DNA of 56,580 nt. It comes from Candidatus Latescibacterota bacterium. GTDB lineage: Bacteria; Latescibacterota; UBA2968. Positions 52,816 to 56,580 of the stretch are shown in pieces (within the stretch, counting starts at the first letter, position 1; every line of letters begins with the position of its first letter). The translations under genes and the position numbers were made by a program. Location: the NCBI GenBank assembly GCA_022821275.1, contig JAJEDY010000066.1:1-56580 (forward strand). Reading direction: 5' to 3'. A model generated the notes under the pieces. It saw only the letters and a program-made list of their open reading frames with translations. It did no database searches and had not been told where the DNA came from.

Positions 52816-55800
52816 ATGCAAAAGATACTTTCAATAGTTGTGCTGTCCCTGCTTGTTAGCGCGGGTGTTTCATACGCCGCGACAACGGGAAAAGTGCAGG
52901 GTACAGTGCGCGACGCGCAGACGGGTGAAGTATTGCCGGGTGCCAATGTGGTGATTGAAGGCACACAGCGCGGTGCGGTTACCGATCCCGATGGGTTTTT
53001 TGTCATTTTGCTCGTCGATCCCGGCACATATGCGATGACGGCCTCGTTAGTGGGTTATGATGCACAGCGTCAGACCGACATCAGGGTTCAAACTGACTTG
53101 ACGACGACCGTTGATTTCCAGATTCGAGAGGCAGCTCTGGAATTGGGCGAAATCACGGTGATTGCAGAGCGTCCGCCCGTTGAGCCAGATAAGACGACGA
53201 GTAAGTACATCATGAGTGCCGAGGATCTGGAAGCCGTGCCTATCGTGCGCGATATGGGTCAGTTCATCGAGCTTCAGGCTGGCGTTTCAATCGATGCCGA
53301 AGGCGATAATATTATGATCCGCGGCGGTGACCAGGACCATGTGGCATATATCGTGGATGGCGTTCGCATTTCAACGACCGACCACCGGGGTTCTCGCACG
53401 GGTATTGGGCGCGCCCTGAATAAGAGTGCGGTTCAGGAACTCCAGGTGATTACGGGTGGTTACAACGCCGAGTATGGCAATGCCCAGGGTGGTGTGGTTT
53501 CGATGGTGACGCGCGACGGCGGTTCGTCATACAGCGGTATGCTGGACTATCGATTCACACCTGCCGGACAGAAGCACTGGGGTGCAAATGTGTACGATTC
53601 GCCCATGCATCGCGGCAGCAACAGGTGGGATAATGCCGACTGGGTTGCGGAGCAGGTCGAGATTCCCGCTGACCTGGATGGCGATGGTTCCAATGACATC
53701 GTGCAGGCGCACAAGCGTCTGGACTACACGGGCAAAATGGGACATCGCATCGATGCCAATATCGCGGGTCCTCTGAGTCAGGACATGACGTTTTTTGCCA
53801 GCACGGTCTGGCGCAAAGAGCCAAGGGCATTGTTGAATGCCGATTTGACGACGCCCCCGAATACGCGCAATACGGCGAAGCTGACGTTTTCCGCGTCTCC
53901 CAGCTTGAAGTTGCGATTAGGGGGGATTTACAATAGCAATGAAGGAACCTTTGGCGGTCCGAGCGAAGGTGGCAGGTTGGATTTGCGCAACAGCGGTAAA
54001 AATATCTTTTTACACGTCGTAAATCCAACGGGTAAACTCATTGACACAGATGCGTTGTTTTACGGTGCTGTGACGCATTCTCTGTCTCCCAAGACCTTTT
54101 ACGAAGTGAATCTGGGCTATTCGACTACGACGCGCGACACCACGGGTTTTCATCGCCACTTTGTCGTAGATGACAAACTGACGTCTTCCAGCGTGAAGGA
54201 TGCGGCAGGGCACTACACGATTTACCGCGAAACGCACAACTGGAGCATGTGGAATTACAAGCGGGTGAGTTTTAAGGCAGATATTTCCAGCCAGGTGAAC
54301 AAGCAGAACTTTGTGAAAGCTGGCGTGGAAATAATTCGCTACAACAACTGGTATCAGCAGCGGTGGTCAAATGGTCCCACGCACCGTCGTCTGCGCTGGT
54401 TCTCCCAGAACTTTACAGATACAGCATTCTGGCCCAGTGGAGAAAATGTGGGCCTCAACCCTCTTGACTTTGGCGTTTATATTCAGGACAAGATCGAGTT
54501 TGAGGGAATGATCGTGAATGCGGGCATGAGGGGCGAGGTTTTCTTCCCGAACACCTATATCAAAGACACCGATGCATGGTACGGTGCCAAGGCTCCCTGG
54601 AATGGCATGACGCGTTCCGCCTATATTCCCACGACCAAGGGTCCCACGATCAAAGCATTCCAGCCCCGCGTTGGCGTGTCGCACCCGATTACTGAAAAGA
54701 GCCTCGTGCGCTTTTTCTACGGTCGGTTTGTGCAGCGCCCGCAATTCCACGAAATGTTCCAGAACGAGTTCACGTCCAATGAGGCCGTGGATAGGGATCT
54801 GAATGGCAATGGTGCGATTGATCCCGGCGAACAGTTCAACGAGTTCAATGACTCGGGTTCAGCACACGGAACTCCGTATTTGCCGCCCGAAGAAACCACT
54901 TCTTTTGAGGTGGGCTTAGACTGGAACTTTGTGGGTGATTACGTGCTCGGTCTGACGACTTATTACAAAGCGTCGGGCAATGAGATCAGAGGTGCCTCAC
55001 AGCAGTGGATCGATCCAGGGGGCCATCAGTATGTGACGGGTGTTCAAGGCCATGGACCGGGTAACTGGCGCGATGTTCGCGGTTTCGAGATCAATTTGCG
55101 CAAGAAATTCTCGAATATGTTCTCGTTCAATGTTGGCTACAACCTGCAGTGGGCAGACGGAGGCCGCAATAGCGCGCACCGCCGCGATGTATGGCCAGAC
55201 TCTCAGTTCGTAGCCAGTGGGTACTACTGGAACTCCTGGGATGTCGATCCCACAACGGGTGCAGAAATTCCCGTGTCATTGCAGGAAAAAGCCCGTCGCG
55301 AAGGGTTACCCGATGATCACTACATCGTTCAGTATGGAAGGCAAGCGAATATTTATTTGCGGAGTCAACATACCAGAATCGTGAATTTCACCGGCACCGG
55401 TGGTGCGTGGTCGTGGATCCCCTGGTATTCCCACTATTCGTCAGAGGGCGCGCAGTTTATCGCCGATGAAGCCCGCACGAGCCTGGGCCATTACGACGAT
55501 GGAGATAGAGAATACTGGGAACGCGCTGGCAACCATCCCGGCAATCCGGGAAGTGGCGAAGGCACGCTGGCAGTGGCACACAATCAGGAATCTGGCGAGC
55601 GCGCTCCGCTAACAGCTGACCGCCGCAGTTTTGGTTCGATTACGTTCTTGTTTGCCACGCCATCGAACTACGGTCCTTTTGGTGGCAAAGCCTTAGGCAA
55701 TATTCGCTCTAATCTGGTGTATTATCTTTACGCGGGTAACAGGTTCACGTATAGCACGAGTGGTATTCAGGGATTCCGACAGGGTCCCCTCCATACGCGT

Positions 55801-56088
55801 GCGGACTTCAATGCCGAGAAGGTGTTTGGCAATATGTCGGGCGTGAACATAACCGTGGCTGTGGAGATCTACAATTTGTTCAACCAGAAGGACTGGCGTC
55901 AGAATAGCATTGGTGGGGTCCCCGAAGATTGGGATTCCGATCGCTATCAGAAGTATGGAATCATGGGCTTAGAGCCTACCAATGTCGATATTGTTGCGCT
56001 GGGTCTGAGCGCACCAGAAATCAACGATATCGGTAACTATTGGGATTCTCCACGCGAGATGCAATTCAGCTTGCGCATTAAGTGGTAG
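52816..56088 (+). CDS. TonB-dependent receptor with carboxypeptidase-like N-terminal domain
   Basis: About 1090 aa. The signal peptide (about 1-22) is followed by a CarboxypepD_reg domain (GKVQGTVRDAQTGEVLPGANVVIEGTQRGAVTDPDGFF), a plug domain (IMIRGGDQDHVAYIVDGVRI; VQELQVITGGYNAEYGNAQGG) and a long 22-strand-type barrel ending QFSLRIKW. AGGAGG lies before the start. It imports an unknown ligand across the outer membrane, energised by TonB. It is followed by a terminator and another exported protein, as in nutrient-uptake loci of this kind. Confidence 0.93.
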   Translation: MQKILSIVVLSLLVSAGVSYAATTGKVQGTVRDAQTGEVLPGANVVIEGTQRGAVTDPDGFFVILLVDPGTYAMTASLVGYDAQRQTDIRVQTDLTTTVDFQIREAALELGEITVIAERPPVEPDKTTSKYIMSAEDLEAVPIVRDMGQFIELQAGVSIDAEGDNIMIRGGDQDHVAYIVDGVRISTTDHRGSRTGIGRALNKSAVQELQVITGGYNAEYGNAQGGVVSMVTRDGGSSYSGMLDYRFTPAGQKHWGANVYDSPMHRGSNRWDNADWVAEQVEIPADLDGDGSNDIVQAHKRLDYTGKMGHRIDANIAGPLSQDMTFFASTVWRKEPRALLNADLTTPPNTRNTAKLTFSASPSLKLRLGGIYNSNEGTFGGPSEGGRLDLRNSGKNIFLHVVNPTGKLIDTDALFYGAVTHSLSPKTFYEVNLGYSTTTRDTTGFHRHFVVDDKLTSSSVKDAAGHYTIYRETHNWSMWNYKRVSFKADISSQVNKQNFVKAGVEIIRYNNWYQQRWSNGPTHRRLRWFSQNFTDTAFWPSGENVGLNPLDFGVYIQDKIEFEGMIVNAGMRGEVFFPNTYIKDTDAWYGAKAPWNGMTRSAYIPTTKGPTIKAFQPRVGVSHPITEKSLVRFFYGRFVQRPQFHEMFQNEFTSNEAVDRDLNGNGAIDPGEQFNEFNDSGSAHGTPYLPPEETTSFEVGLDWNFVGDYVLGLTTYYKASGNEIRGASQQWIDPGGHQYVTGVQGHGPGNWRDVRGFEINLRKKFSNMFSFNVGYNLQWADGGRNSAHRRDVWPDSQFVASGYYWNSWDVDPTTGAEIPVSLQEKARREGLPDDHYIVQYGRQANIYLRSQHTRIVNFTGTGGAWSWIPWYSHYSSEGAQFIADEARTSLGHYDDGDREYWERAGNHPGNPGSGEGTLAVAHNQESGERAPLTADRRSFGSITFLFATPSNYGPFGGKALGNIRSNLVYYLYAGNRFTYSTSGIQGFRQGPLHTRADFNAEKVFGNMSGVNITVAVEIYNLFNQKDWRQNSIGGVPEDWDSDRYQKYGIMGLEPTNVDIVALGLSAPEINDIGNYWDSPREMQFSLRIKW

Positions 56089-56094
56089 ATCGCG

Positions 56095-56127
56095 GAAGGG
56101 CGCGGTTTTTCGCGCCCTTCTAAAAAA
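56095..56127 (+). terminator. Rho-independent terminator after the TonB receptor
   Basis: GAAGGGCGCG (56095-56104) pairs perfectly with CGCGCCCTTC (56111-56120) around GTTTTT. The region from 56128 to 56325 shows no gene. Confidence 0.8.
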
Positions 56128-56325
56128 ACTGGGAACTTTTAATCCCAACGATTGGTTTATATTGTACTACAAAACTGAGAATGTGGTGTGCAGGGGCGCC
56201 TGAACACCGCTGGCTTCACGCAGAAAGGAGGGATGGCGGACATTTTCGCTTGAAGTCGCCGGGGAAACGCAGTAGATCGCAAGTAGTAAAGATGTCATCA
56301 ATCACTCCATAGAGGAGCAGTATCC

Positions 56326-56580
56326 ATGTCCAAAAAGCTCTGGTTTTACGCTTCCGGATTTTTCGCCGGAGTTGGCATGTGCCTGGCGGGTCTGGTCACA
56401 CAGGCTCAGGCTCAATGGCCCGGCAATGCCAGAATCTCGATGTCCCGGGGTCAGATCGGTCACACGCTCCACAATCCGGGCATGACGGGAAAAAAAGACA
56501 ACGAGACAAAGCTGGCACAGTCTTCGTTTTCGTATCCTCAGGGCCGCAATATCAAGGTGTATTCAGGCGGTTCTGAGCGC
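56326..56580 (+). CDS. Exported protein, 3' end outside the window
   Basis: A frame from the ATG at 56326 (AGAGGAG upstream) runs open to the edge: 85 codons, beginning MSKKLWFYASGFFAGVGMC with a signal peptide ending QAQA-Q (about 32). The mature start reads WPGNARISMSRGQIGHTLHNPG. No family is recognised from this fragment. Its position after the TonB receptor suggests a secreted or surface partner. Confidence 0.7.
   Translation, partial: MSKKLWFYASGFFAGVGMCLAGLVTQAQAQWPGNARISMSRGQIGHTLHNPGMTGKKDNETKLAQSSFSYPQGRNIKVYSGGSER

Overview
The window looks like a chromosome segment of an uncultured Gram-negative bacterium of the Latescibacterota/Poribacteria kind. That placement is an inference from gene content: formylglycine sulfatases, a PmoA-like DUF6807 protein, CaiB-type CoA transferases, paired Gfo/Idh/MocA and SDR oxidoreductases, a TonB-dependent receptor with a carboxypeptidase-like N-terminal domain, multiheme cytochromes, and a C-terminal dockerin/EF-hand-like tail. 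No rRNA, tRNA, CRISPR or phage genes were seen.

Region 1 (about 0.1-17.4 kb, visibly richer in A+T than the rest) is a RiPP (ribosomally made, modified peptide) locus with an unusual layout. It holds a radical SAM/SPASM enzyme with an N-terminal PqqD-like recognition domain and four long precursor peptides (151-157 aa). The precursors share a double-glycine leader, a Cys/Pro-rich middle, a tryptophan-containing helix with 11-residue periodicity in three of them, and a very acidic tail. Two copies of a secreted M16 protease pair (one active, membrane-anchored subunit and one zinc-less subunit) are interleaved with the precursors. Export is by a C39-peptidase ABC transporter with cNMP-binding-like domains, an HlyD adaptor and a PpiC-type isomerase. 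A 47-aa acidic mini-ORF lies just before the radical SAM gene. Precursor genes, upstream motifs, terminators and protease pairs have been copied in tandem.

Region 2 (17.5-37.6 kb) is mostly catabolic: a tandem CaiB/BaiF CoA transferase, a Gfo/Idh/MocA oxidoreductase, two sulfatases, two SDRs, an acetoacetate-decarboxylase-like protein, a BNR-amidase fusion, a penicillin-acylase-like Ntn hydrolase and a DUF6807 protein. It also holds RmlA and a small defence-like island (PD-(D/E)XK nuclease, unknown protein, HEPN protein) at 22.6-24.8 kb. A two-domain rhodanese there has an in-frame UGA at its active-site cysteine position.

Region 3 (37.7-44.5 kb) is mainly on the minus strand: arsenate reductase, an aquaporin, a TPR protein, a redoxin/cytochrome c/copper-monooxygenase-like protein and a small membrane protein. 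It ends with a secreted thioredoxin-like protein whose CxxC is encoded as UGA-x-x-Cys, with a bacterial SECIS-like hairpin downstream. Together with the rhodanese, this indicates selenocysteine use.

Region 4 (44.6-56.6 kb, plus strand) has a TPR protein translationally coupled to a YcaO protein, a SUMF1-like lipoprotein, an eight-heme cytochrome with HEAT and TPR repeats, an octaheme HAO-like cytochrome, an outer-membrane barrel, a TonB-dependent receptor and the start of another exported protein.
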